64,000 nucleotides of DNA from RUG563 sp045590215 (GTDB lineage Bacteria > Bacillota > Clostridia > Christensenellales > Aristaeellaceae), in contig JAZNQO010000013.1 of the NCBI GenBank assembly GCA_045590215.1, positions 62,001 through 126,000 on the forward strand, in the 5' to 3' direction. Positions 6,848 to 14,689 of this stretch are shown here, piece by piece. Numbering within the stretch: position 1 is the first letter of the stretch; every line of letters starts with the position of its first letter. The translations under genes and the position numbers were made by a program. The notes beneath the pieces are model-generated. The model was not told the origin of the DNA, did no database searches, and was given only the letters and a program-made list of their open reading frames with translations.

Positions 6848-8350
6848 TTGAGTGAATTGATGAAGAGCTTGGCCAGTGATTTGACTAATTTTCTGGTTTA
6901 TGTTGCCATTGCGCTGGTGTTTGTGATTGGCATTATGAAATGTGTGCTGCCCGTCAGCCGTGCCGCCCGGAAACTGAGAAGGGGCATTCATTCCCTGGAA
7001 GTGAATGTAGGGGCTGTGCCGCCTGTTTGGCAGGATGTGATGTTCCTTGGCAAGAGCATGCAGGGCTCTTGGCGGCGGTTCCTTGTGAATGCGGAGCAGC
7101 TGGACGCAAGGGGTATTAACTGCAATGTGGAAGATTACGTCAATGACGATACGGTGATTTATTCCGTGGGGCATGCCCAATTGGCGGATGCCGTGCCGGG
7201 GCTTTTGACCAGCCTTGGCATTTTGGGCACCTTCATTGGTCTTATGCAAGGCCTTGGCGGCCTGGATGTGAGCGATGCAGCCAAAACCATGGAAAGTATT
7301 CCCCAGATGATCGGCGGCATGACGTACGCCTTTACCACGTCCATCGCTGGTATTTCCTGCTCCCTGATTTTTAATATGTTCAACCGTATGGCGCACGGCA
7401 GTGCCACCCGTGCCATTGATGACTTTAACGATGCGTTTTCCGAAATTGTGATGCAAAAGCCCTTGGAAACCCATGTACAGATGATTTTGCAGCAGGAAGA
7501 CCGCACCGCCCTTTTGCGCCACTTGAGCGGCGATATGGCCAACCGGGTCAGCGAAGGGATTGTGTCCAGCGTGGAAAGGACGCTGACCCCCGTTGCCCAG
7601 CAGATGAACCAATTCATTATGGGGCAGACGCAGGCGCAGCTGGATGGCGTGAACGGCATGGTGGAAAGCTTCATTCAGCAGATGAATCATTCCCTGAACG
7701 GCCAGTTTTTGCAGCTGGGAAAGACCCTTTCCACCATCAATCAGGCGCAAAGCGTTTCCTATGATACCATCAATACCACCATGAATGCAGCGGACGAAAT
7801 TCTGAAAAACCTCAATCAGGTGCAGCGTGTGACGAAGCAAGTGATGGACAGGTTTGACGAATATGTGCAGAGCATGGATGCGTCGAAAGCGAGCAATGAA
7901 CAATTCCTGCGCCATGGAAGCGAGGTATTGTCCGGCATGCTGGAAGCCACCAACGAACAGGCGGATATGCTCAATTCCATTCGTTCCACCCAGAAAAACT
8001 TGCAAACAAGTCTTCAGGATTATGCCACTTGGAGCAGCCAGGTAACCCATGCCGTGAACGACCAGACGGAAAAGACCCTGTCCCTTTCCAGCGCAGTGAG
8101 CCGGGAAATGAACGAGAGCAGCAAGCGGCTTTCCGAAAGCTATGCAGGCTTTGTGGATCAGATGACCATGGGCTTTGAAAAGACGATGAAAGGCTTTGAA
8201 GAAAGCATGGAAAAGATGACAAAGGCCATGTATGAAAAGCTTGCGGACATGGAGAAAATAAACGGGCAGAGCGGCGTGGAAGCTATGTCCAAACTGCAGG
8301 TGGCTGTTCGGGAAATGACGGATGCCCTGAAAGCGGCGGAGGGCAAATGA
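6848..8350 (+). CDS. MotA/TolQ/ExbB-like proton channel protein with long coiled-coil tail (ZorA-like)
   Basis: From the TTG at 6848 (ten bases after AGGGGAG) the protein has 500 residues. One N-terminal transmembrane helix (about 12-31) is followed by two helices carrying family features: LLTSLGILGTFIGLMQGL, then the GGMTYAFTTSIAGISCSL segment. About 300 residues of predicted cytoplasmic coiled coil follow (many Q, N, M and E heptads). This is the layout of ZorA-type stators: a MotA-like channel with a long intracellular tail. It is expected to form the ring around the MotB-like product encoded two bases downstream and to use ion flow. GTG 6839 and ATG 6800 are alternative starts; the latter falls inside the promoter. 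Confidence 0.82.
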   Translation: MSELMKSLASDLTNFLVYVAIALVFVIGIMKCVLPVSRAARKLRRGIHSLEVNVGAVPPVWQDVMFLGKSMQGSWRRFLVNAEQLDARGINCNVEDYVNDDTVIYSVGHAQLADAVPGLLTSLGILGTFIGLMQGLGGLDVSDAAKTMESIPQMIGGMTYAFTTSIAGISCSLIFNMFNRMAHGSATRAIDDFNDAFSEIVMQKPLETHVQMILQQEDRTALLRHLSGDMANRVSEGIVSSVERTLTPVAQQMNQFIMGQTQAQLDGVNGMVESFIQQMNHSLNGQFLQLGKTLSTINQAQSVSYDTINTTMNAADEILKNLNQVQRVTKQVMDRFDEYVQSMDASKASNEQFLRHGSEVLSGMLEATNEQADMLNSIRSTQKNLQTSLQDYATWSSQVTHAVNDQTEKTLSLSSAVSREMNESSKRLSESYAGFVDQMTMGFEKTMKGFEESMEKMTKAMYEKLADMEKINGQSGVEAMSKLQVAVREMTDALKAAEGK

Positions 8351-8351
8351 G

Positions 8352-9347
8352 ATGGCCGTGAGGAGAAGGGGAAGAAGGGCGGGATCGGGCAACGATCAGG
8401 GAGCCCACTGGATATCCTATTCGGATATGATGGCATCGCTGCTGTTGGTATTCGTATTGGCTGTGGTGTACAGTGTGTATCAGTATTATCAGATGCTGGA
8501 TATCAAAACCCAGCAGCTGAACCAGCAGCAGGCGGAGCTGGACAAGGCCGTGATTGCCTTGGTGCAGCGGGAAGAAGAAGTGGACTCTTTGAACGTGACG
8601 CTGCTTGGTAAGCAGGAAGAGCTGGCAGATATCCAGATTCAACTGGAAGAACAGCAGGCGGATCTTTATGCCGCCGAAACTGCCCTGAAAACAAAGGAAG
8701 AAGAGCAGGCAGCCCTGCAACTGCAATTGGCAGAGCAGGAAGACAAGCTCTCTGCCATGCAATTGGTGCTCAATGCCCAGAAAACGGAAATGCAGAACCA
8801 GCAAAAGCGGCTGGATGATCTGATTGGCGTGAGAACCCAGATTATTCAAGACCTCTCTGTGGAATTGAACCGGGCAAACCTGAAAGCTACAGTGGATAAG
8901 GCCACGGGGGATATTGTGCTGGACAGTGCAGTGTTTTTCGACGTGAACTCCAATTCCATCAAGGATTCGGGCAAGGAACTGCTGGGGAGATTTTTGCCGG
9001 TATACCTGGGCGTTCTGATGAACCCGGAATATGTGGATTATGTGGGTGAAATCGTCATTGAAGGACATACGGACACCGCAGGCTCCTATATGACCAACCT
9101 GAAACTGAGCCAGAACCGTGCCCTTTCCGTGGCGGAATACTGCCTGCAATTGCCGGGGCTGACCGGCCGTCAGGTGGAGCTGATGCAGGAATTGATGACC
9201 GCCAAGGGGCGCAGCTTTTCTGACCCTGTGTATAACGCTGACGGAACGGTGAACATGGATGCGTCCAGACGAGTTGAATTCAAGTTCCGGCTGAAGGATT
9301 CCGAAATGATTGAAGAAATGAACCGTATTCTTTCTGAAATGGATTAA
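8352..9347 (+). CDS. MotB/OmpA-like stator partner with periplasmic-type coiled coil (ZorB-like)
   Basis: A 331-residue protein with a basic N-terminus, one transmembrane helix (about 22-42) containing the conserved stator aspartate in SYSDMMASLLLVF (Asp25), a long Gln/Glu-rich coiled coil (about 45-170) and an OmpA/MotB peptidoglycan-binding domain (DIVLDSAVFFDVNS, IEGHTDTAGSY, LSQNRALSVAEY). Together with the preceding gene it would make an ion-driven complex whose rotor tip reaches the cell wall. It starts one base after the MotA-like stop codon, behind GGAGGG. No ZorC/ZorD/ZorE gene is nearby, so it is not a canonical Zorya locus. Confidence 0.87.
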   Translation: MAVRRRGRRAGSGNDQGAHWISYSDMMASLLLVFVLAVVYSVYQYYQMLDIKTQQLNQQQAELDKAVIALVQREEEVDSLNVTLLGKQEELADIQIQLEEQQADLYAAETALKTKEEEQAALQLQLAEQEDKLSAMQLVLNAQKTEMQNQQKRLDDLIGVRTQIIQDLSVELNRANLKATVDKATGDIVLDSAVFFDVNSNSIKDSGKELLGRFLPVYLGVLMNPEYVDYVGEIVIEGHTDTAGSYMTNLKLSQNRALSVAEYCLQLPGLTGRQVELMQELMTAKGRSFSDPVYNADGTVNMDASRRVEFKFRLKDSEMIEEMNRILSEMD

Positions 9348-9359
9348 GGGGGAAACGCC

Positions 9360-9848
9360 ATGAAAACCTTTGCCATCCTGATGGTCGTGGCCGTATTTGC
9401 TGCGGTAGGCGTGGTGGGCTATGGGCTTTTTAACACATCGCTGCAGGTAATCGGCAAGGATGTGCAGGTGTTTTCGGCGGCCAGCCAGCCGGCGCAATTT
9501 GAGCAATTGAAAGTGGCCGTGGAAAGAAATGCGCTGATTGGCACGCAGATTAAAAGCGGAAACCTTGGCAACGCCGATGAATACACCTATCATGTGTATA
9601 CCCTCCGGGTAAAAAATCCGGGGCTGGTGGATGCACAGATGGTGGAAATGCAGATTGCGCCCATCGGGGAAGATGTGCTGTTTTATGGCGAAGGTGGCGA
9701 AGTGGTGATTGAAAAGGGGCAGACGAGGGATATCTGGTGCGTGCTGCTTTCCAAAGGCCAGACCCACGACGTCCGCAATATGTATATTACCTATTATCTG
9801 TGGGGGCACCCCTATGAGGTGAAATTTACCTATGACAATACCATTTAA
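9360..9848 (+). CDS. Membrane-anchored protein with a beta-sandwich-like domain, unknown function
   Basis: A 162-residue protein: an N-terminal hydrophobic segment (about 3-25, MVVAVFAAVGVVGYGLF) acts as signal anchor, followed by a mostly beta extracellular region (YHVYTLRVKNPGLVDAQMVEMQI, then GEGGEVVIEKGQTRDIW). The alternation suggests an immunoglobulin-like or DUF-type beta sandwich. I do not recognise a family. It lies 12 bases after the MotB-like gene and overlaps the dipeptidase gene by 17 bases, so it is probably translated with both and may link the motor to the wall enzyme (inference). Confidence 0.75.
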   Translation: MKTFAILMVVAVFAAVGVVGYGLFNTSLQVIGKDVQVFSAASQPAQFEQLKVAVERNALIGTQIKSGNLGNADEYTYHVYTLRVKNPGLVDAQMVEMQIAPIGEDVLFYGEGGEVVIEKGQTRDIWCVLLSKGQTHDVRNMYITYYLWGHPYEVKFTYDNTI

Positions 9849-10536
9849 GCGGTGCATGTTGTTTGCCTTGCTTTTGTGCCTCTTTATGCCGCTTTGCGCT
9901 GCAGAAGAGGCGGAAGAAACCTTTTCCCTGCCCGAAGGGTTTTGCTATGTGCATGATGTGATTGACGATGTGATTTTGGATATCCGCTATGCCGGGGAGC
10001 ATAATTTTGTGGGGGAAAAGATAGACGGCTATGAAGCCTCATATGCCATCATGACCTGCGAGGCGGTACAGGCTCTCAAAGAAGCGGCGGATATTTTCCG
10101 GGGCATGGGCTATCGGATCAAGATTTTTGATGCCTATCGGCCACAAAGTGCCGTGATGCACTTCGTCCGCTGGGCAGAAAAAAGCGAAGACAAAAAAATG
10201 CAGGAGGAATTTTACCCTGATTTTAAGAGCAAGCAGCAGCTTGTGGATCAGGGGTATATCGCCAGAAATTCCAGCCATATGAGAGGCAGTGCGGTGGACC
10301 TGACGCTGACGGACATGGACGGAAATGAGCTGGACATGGGCACGGGTTTTGATTTCTTTGGAAAGAAGGCGTGGCACGGGGCGAAGAACATTACAACCGA
10401 GCAGGCGGAAAACCGAGCGATTTTGAAAAGCGTGATGGAGCAATGCGGCTTCAAGCCCTTTGATAAAGAATGGTGGCACTACCGGCTGATAAACGAGCCC
10501 TTCAAAACGGAAAAATTCAATTTTCCTGTCAAATGA
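9832..10536 (+). CDS. Secreted D-alanyl-D-alanine dipeptidase (VanX/DdpX, peptidase family M15D)
   Basis: A 234-residue enzyme. Residues 1 to about 24 form a signal peptide (FALLLCLFMPLCAAEE). Family motifs are complete: DIRYAGEHNFVG, FDAYRPQSAV, the zinc motif SHMRGSAVDLTL (His149, Asp156) and EWWHYR (catalytic Glu213, zinc ligand His216). VanX-type enzymes hydrolyse D-Ala-D-Ala. Classic VanX is cytoplasmic, but this one is predicted exported, which suggests use of wall-derived dipeptide or trimming rather than vancomycin resistance. No vanHA or vanRS genes are nearby. It is the last gene of the motor operon, ending at a UUCG-loop terminator. Confidence 0.88.
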   Translation: MTIPFKRCMLFALLLCLFMPLCAAEEAEETFSLPEGFCYVHDVIDDVILDIRYAGEHNFVGEKIDGYEASYAIMTCEAVQALKEAADIFRGMGYRIKIFDAYRPQSAVMHFVRWAEKSEDKKMQEEFYPDFKSKQQLVDQGYIARNSSHMRGSAVDLTLTDMDGNELDMGTGFDFFGKKAWHGAKNITTEQAENRAILKSVMEQCGFKPFDKEWWHYRLINEPFKTEKFNFPVK

Positions 10537-10560
10537 GCATCCTTCGGGGTGCTCTTTTTG
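10535..10560 (+). terminator. Terminator of the motor-dipeptidase operon
   Basis: An eight-base stem with a TTCG tetraloop immediately after the stop codon, followed by TTTTT. Confidence 0.85.
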
Positions 10561-10574
10561 TTTCTTTGTGTCCA

Positions 10575-10603
10575 TTGACGAAAGGGGAAGGAACAGATAT
10601 AAT
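10575..10603 (+). promoter_or_regulatory. Promoter of the GH31 gene
   Basis: TTGACG (10575-10580), 17-base spacer, TATAAT (10598-10603), about 55 bases upstream of the start codon. Confidence 0.8.
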
Positions 10604-10657
10604 AAAGAGACAGAAAAACTGCATATTCGCTGTGAAAAAAAGCACGGAGGGAATTTT

Positions 10658-12739
10658 ATGGGCATGTATCGGGAAGGAAACCGCCTTATTTTAGCGGAAG
10701 GCATCCGGCAAACATGGATTGAGCCTTGGGGCGAAAACGGCCTGCGTATTCGCATGACCGCGCAGCCCAAAATGGACGATAATGACTGGGCTTTATCGGA
10801 AAAGGTTCAGGACATTCAGCCTGAAATCACCTTTGAAACTGTGGATACCACAGACCCTTGGTATAAAGGTGAAGAATGGAAAAAATATCATCAGACGGGG
10901 CAGCGAGCCATTTTGAAAAACGGCAAAATTGAAGCTCGTGTCAACGAGGAAGGCTGGATCAGCTTCTATAACCAGAAGGGACAATTGTTGACCGAGGAAT
11001 ACTGGCGCAACCGCAACCGGGTGAACCGCTATTGCGTGCCGCTGCGTGTAGATGCGAGGGTGGTGAAGCCCCATATCGGTGGCAACGATTTTTCCGTGGA
11101 GGCTCGGTTTGAAGCCTTTGACGATGAAAAGATTTTCGGCATGGGGCAGTATCAGGATAAGCACCTGAACAAGAAAGGGGCTTCCCTGGAGCTGTGCCAT
11201 CGCAACAGCCAAGCCAGCGTGCCCTTTTATGTTTCCAGCCGTGGCTACGGATTTTTGTGGAATAACCCGTCGGTAGGGACGGTGGTTTTCGGCACCAATA
11301 AAACGGAATGGCATTGCCAGAGTGCTATGAAGCTGGATTACTATATCACCGCCGGCGATACCCCGGCAGAGATTGAAAAGCAATATGCCCTTGTGACGGG
11401 CACAAGCCCCATGATGCCGGAATATGGCATGGGCTATTGGCAGTGTAAGCTGCGCTACCGCACGCAGGAAGAACTGCTTTCCGTGGCAAGGGAGCATAAA
11501 CGGCGTGGGCTTCCCCTGGATGCCATCGTTGTGGACTTTTTCCACTGGACACGGCAGGGGGATTTCCGCTTTGAAAAACGGGATTGGCCGAACCCTGCGG
11601 CCATGGTAAAAGAGCTGAAGGACATGGGCGTGGAAACGGTGGTGTCCGTCTGGCCTACCATTGACGAGAAAAGCGAAAACTTTGGCCCCATGGCAGAAAA
11701 AGGGTATCTGGTGACGGCGGACAGGGCTAACGCCATCCATATGACGTGGATGGGAAATACCACCTTCTATGATGCCACGAATCCCGGTGCGCAGAAATAT
11801 GTGTGGGACAGATGCAAGGAAAATTACTATGACCTTGGCATCCGCTGCTTCTGGCTGGACGAAGCGGAGCCGGAATACGGCCCCTATGACTTTGACATCT
11901 ATCGCTATTATGCAGGCCCTGCCCTGCAATGCACAAACATCTATCCCGTGGGCTATGCCAAGGGCTTTTATGAAGGGCTGAGATCCGTCGGCGAAACAGA
12001 TATCATGAGCCTGACCCGATGCGCATGGGCAGGCAGCCAGAAATACGGCGTATTGACATGGAGCGGCGACGTACATTCATCCTTCCGCTCCATGCAGGAG
12101 CAATTGCAGGCAGGCCTCAGCATGGCCATGGCCGGAATTCCATGGTGGACCTGCGATATCGGCGGCTTCCTCGGCGGCGATATCAGTGACCCGGACTTTC
12201 AGGAGCTATTGGTTCGCTGGTTTGCGTGGGGATGCTTCTGCCCGGTTTTCCGGATGCACGGCGAGCGCAGCCCGTGGCATGAAAGGGAACAGGAATTCAT
12301 TGATAATGTGCGGCAATTGACCAGCGGACAGGATAACGAAGTTTGGAGCTTCGGGGAAGAAAACTATCATCATCTGAAGAAATATCTCTTTATCCGGGAT
12401 AGGCTGCGCCCCTATATCCGGGCGTGCATGAAGGCGGCCAGCGAAGAAGGGGCACCTGTCATGCGGCCTTTGTTCTATGATTTCCCGGAAGATGAAAAGG
12501 CATGGGAAACGGAAGAAGTGTATATGTTCGGGCCGGATTTGCTGGTGGCACCCGTGATGGAAAAAGGCGCAAAGGAAAGGACAATCTATCTGCCAAAGGG
12601 TGCAGTATGGCAGGATGCGTACACCAAAGAAACCTATGCGGGCGGAAAAACCATTACCGTTCCTGCGCCCATTGGGGTGATTCCCGTGATGATAAGAAAC
12701 GGCAAAGCCTTTGATATTTACCGGGAAGATGAAATGTAA
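10658..12739 (+). CDS. Glycoside hydrolase family 31 enzyme (alpha-glucosidase/alpha-xylosidase type)
   Basis: A 693-residue cytoplasmic GH31 enzyme (no signal peptide). After an N-terminal beta-sandwich (KIFGMGQYQDKHLNKKG) comes the TIM barrel, with AIVVDFFHWT, the segment CFWLDEAEPEYGP containing the likely nucleophile aspartate, and the acid/base region TWSGDVHSSF. FRMHGERSPW is a further family hallmark, and a C-terminal beta domain carries PDLLVAPVMEKG. GH31 enzymes release alpha-linked glucose or xylose; which one cannot be told. The ATG at 10658 lies behind GGAGGG; the open frame upstream to 10568 crosses the promoter. It is a single-gene unit. Confidence 0.9.
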   Translation: MGMYREGNRLILAEGIRQTWIEPWGENGLRIRMTAQPKMDDNDWALSEKVQDIQPEITFETVDTTDPWYKGEEWKKYHQTGQRAILKNGKIEARVNEEGWISFYNQKGQLLTEEYWRNRNRVNRYCVPLRVDARVVKPHIGGNDFSVEARFEAFDDEKIFGMGQYQDKHLNKKGASLELCHRNSQASVPFYVSSRGYGFLWNNPSVGTVVFGTNKTEWHCQSAMKLDYYITAGDTPAEIEKQYALVTGTSPMMPEYGMGYWQCKLRYRTQEELLSVAREHKRRGLPLDAIVVDFFHWTRQGDFRFEKRDWPNPAAMVKELKDMGVETVVSVWPTIDEKSENFGPMAEKGYLVTADRANAIHMTWMGNTTFYDATNPGAQKYVWDRCKENYYDLGIRCFWLDEAEPEYGPYDFDIYRYYAGPALQCTNIYPVGYAKGFYEGLRSVGETDIMSLTRCAWAGSQKYGVLTWSGDVHSSFRSMQEQLQAGLSMAMAGIPWWTCDIGGFLGGDISDPDFQELLVRWFAWGCFCPVFRMHGERSPWHEREQEFIDNVRQLTSGQDNEVWSFGEENYHHLKKYLFIRDRLRPYIRACMKAASEEGAPVMRPLFYDFPEDEKAWETEEVYMFGPDLLVAPVMEKGAKERTIYLPKGAVWQDAYTKETYAGGKTITVPAPIGVIPVMIRNGKAFDIYREDEM

Positions 12740-12756
12740 CACAATAAAAATCAGGG

Positions 12757-12790
12757 AAAAGGCAGAATTGTAAAAACTGCCTTTTTCTTT
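12757..12790 (+). terminator. Terminator after the GH31 gene
   Basis: AAAGGCAG (12758-12765) pairs with CTGCCTTT (12777-12784), followed by T-rich sequence. Confidence 0.8.
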
Positions 12791-12820
12791 GTAAATTTAC
12801 AAAAGGTTTTGAAATATCCC

Positions 12821-12849
12821 TTGTGTGCAAAGGACGTGGATGATATAAT
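12821..12849 (+). promoter_or_regulatory. Promoter of the L,D-transpeptidase gene
   Basis: TTGTGT (12821-12826), 17-base spacer, TATAAT (12844-12849). Confidence 0.75.
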
Positions 12850-12896
12850 AAAAATGTATAGATGTGCTGTACGAACCTGAAACAAAGGAGCCAAAG

Positions 12897-14633
12897 ATGA
12901 TCAAGCGGATTTTTATTGGTTTATTGGTTATGCTGATGCTGACGGCGTGCGCTGCCCTTGCGGAAGGGGACGCTTTTGTGAATGTGCCAGGGGAAATGCG
13001 GCCGGGCAAAAGCGAAAGAATCAGCTTCCGTCTGGAAAAAGAAGATACCGTCACTTTATCTGTAACGGATGAAATGGGGCAGACGATTTATGTGATCCGG
13101 GAAAATTTCAAAGCCCCGGCCGGCGAAAACCATATGATCTGGGACGGGCTGAAAAACGATGGTGAAGCCCCCTTGCCCGGAAACTATCAATTGCAGCTGA
13201 CGGGCGAAAACACATCCTTTTCCGTGCCGCTTTTGATTGGCAGGGAAGCCCCGAAGATTGTTTCCGTTTCTGCTCCCGGCCTTGTGAACCCCGGCGATAT
13301 ATGGAGCGTGACGGTGGAAGCCAATATGCCGGGCACGCTGAGCCTTTATATTCAAAACGGCGACGGCGAATGGAACCTCTTTTTGGAAGAAAGCGTGCCC
13401 GAAGGGGAGAGCGTTCATTACTGGAACGGCATGGTGAACGGGCAGGGCATTGCCTTTGGGGATTATGCCGTGCAATTGAAGCTGATGGACGAAAACGGCT
13501 ATACAGGCACGCCCCAGCAAATCAGCCTGTCTGTGGAGCCTATCCCTACGGCCACCCCTATGCCCACTGCAACCCCTGCGCCCACGCCAAGGATTGTGAT
13601 TCCAAGCGCAGTGGAAGGGGCAAAGAACGAGCCTCGCAACTACTGGAATTTGCAGGTCGGCGTGATGGACGAAGCGGCTATATGGGATGTGATGATGCAG
13701 CCCATGACAGTGATCGACGGCGAGCAGAAGGAAGTATACCGCCTGCGCAAAACGCCGGACAAGAGCACGAAAAAGGAAAACGTGGTGGGGGAAATTACCT
13801 ACGCTTCCCAAGGCGTGCATGTATTGGAAACGCTGGATAACGGCTGGACGCTGGTGGAAGCGTTCAATTCCTCCTATGGCCCCGATTGCAAATCCAGAAG
13901 GGGCTATGGCGTGACGGATGATTTGATTCAGGGCTATGTGGAAACGAGGCTTTTGAAAACCTATACGCCCAAAGACGAATACGGCCTGCTGATTGACAAG
14001 CTGGAACAGAAAATGTATATTTTTTCGGATGGTAAATGTATCGGCGAACTGATGGTGTCCACAGGGCTCAATAACGAAACCCAATCGTGGAATGAAACGC
14101 CCTCCGGCGAATTTGTGATGATCAGCCGCATGGGCGGCTTCCCGGCAGGAAACCTCTGGTGTGCTTACGGGATGCGTATCAACGGCGGCTGTGCCATTCA
14201 TGAAGTGCCCTACATTGGCGATCATGAAACGCCCAGCGACAGAAGGGATTATTCTTCCACCGTGCCGCAGCTGGGCAAAAAGGCCAGCCACGGCTGCATC
14301 CGGGTGCAGAAAGAAAAGAATGAACAGGGGCAGAACATCAAATGGCTGTGGGATAATATCAAAGTGGGCACGAAGGTGCTCATCTGGGATGATACGGGCC
14401 GGCTGCTCTCTTACCCGGATGATGATATGCCGCTTTACTATAACCCCAACGGCGGCAAATATTATCACGAAGCCCAGTATTGTTCCTCGGTGAAGGACAG
14501 GTATTTGCCCTTGACGGAGTTCAAATACAGCGAATTGGATAACGAATTTGATAATCTCAAGCCCTGCAACCGCTGTGCACAGGTGATGAAAAAGTCCGAA
14601 ATTGATAAAATCAACCGGGAAAACGGCTATTAA
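12897..14633 (+). CDS. Surface L,D-transpeptidase (YkuD) with FlgD-type Ig repeats and Cys-rich tail
   Basis: A 578-residue exported protein. The lipobox LTAC (Cys18) in a signal peptide predicts a lipoprotein. Two FlgD-like Ig repeats (about 25-200) carry the W-x-G-x-x-x-x-G-x-x-x-P-x-G-x-Y pattern. A Thr/Pro linker (about 215-235) follows, then a probable SH3-like domain, the YkuD catalytic domain (SHGCIRV, nucleophile Cys467) and a C-terminal module with KPCNRCAQ that may bind metal. YkuD enzymes make 3-3 peptidoglycan cross-links. The ATG at 12897 follows AAAGGAG. The Ig repeats probably hold the enzyme on the wall (inference). Confidence 0.88.
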   Translation: MIKRIFIGLLVMLMLTACAALAEGDAFVNVPGEMRPGKSERISFRLEKEDTVTLSVTDEMGQTIYVIRENFKAPAGENHMIWDGLKNDGEAPLPGNYQLQLTGENTSFSVPLLIGREAPKIVSVSAPGLVNPGDIWSVTVEANMPGTLSLYIQNGDGEWNLFLEESVPEGESVHYWNGMVNGQGIAFGDYAVQLKLMDENGYTGTPQQISLSVEPIPTATPMPTATPAPTPRIVIPSAVEGAKNEPRNYWNLQVGVMDEAAIWDVMMQPMTVIDGEQKEVYRLRKTPDKSTKKENVVGEITYASQGVHVLETLDNGWTLVEAFNSSYGPDCKSRRGYGVTDDLIQGYVETRLLKTYTPKDEYGLLIDKLEQKMYIFSDGKCIGELMVSTGLNNETQSWNETPSGEFVMISRMGGFPAGNLWCAYGMRINGGCAIHEVPYIGDHETPSDRRDYSSTVPQLGKKASHGCIRVQKEKNEQGQNIKWLWDNIKVGTKVLIWDDTGRLLSYPDDDMPLYYNPNGGKYYHEAQYCSSVKDRYLPLTEFKYSELDNEFDNLKPCNRCAQVMKKSEIDKINRENGY

Positions 14634-14646
14634 ACAGTAAACAAAA

Positions 14647-14682
14647 ACCGCTTTTGACGAAAAATCAAAAGCGGTATTTTTA
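14647..14682. terminator. Bidirectional terminator between convergent genes
   Basis: An 11-bp stem (14647-14657 with 14665-14675), flanked by A-rich sequence on one side and T-rich on the other, separates the L,D-transpeptidase gene from the convergent MATE gene. Confidence 0.85.
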
Positions 14683-14689
14683 TGGAGTT

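Noticed and set aside
6809..8392. 527-codon open frame antisense to the MotA-like gene
   Set aside because: Shadow frame; the forward frame has transmembrane helices and family motifs, and an operon context.
6848..10536. A complete Zorya phage defence system
   Set aside because: Only ZorA- and ZorB-like proteins are present; no ZorC, ZorD or ZorE gene follows, and the operon ends with a dipeptidase and terminator.
9832..10536. Vancomycin resistance operon
   Set aside because: No ligase (vanA/ddl type), vanH or two-component genes nearby, and the dipeptidase is exported.
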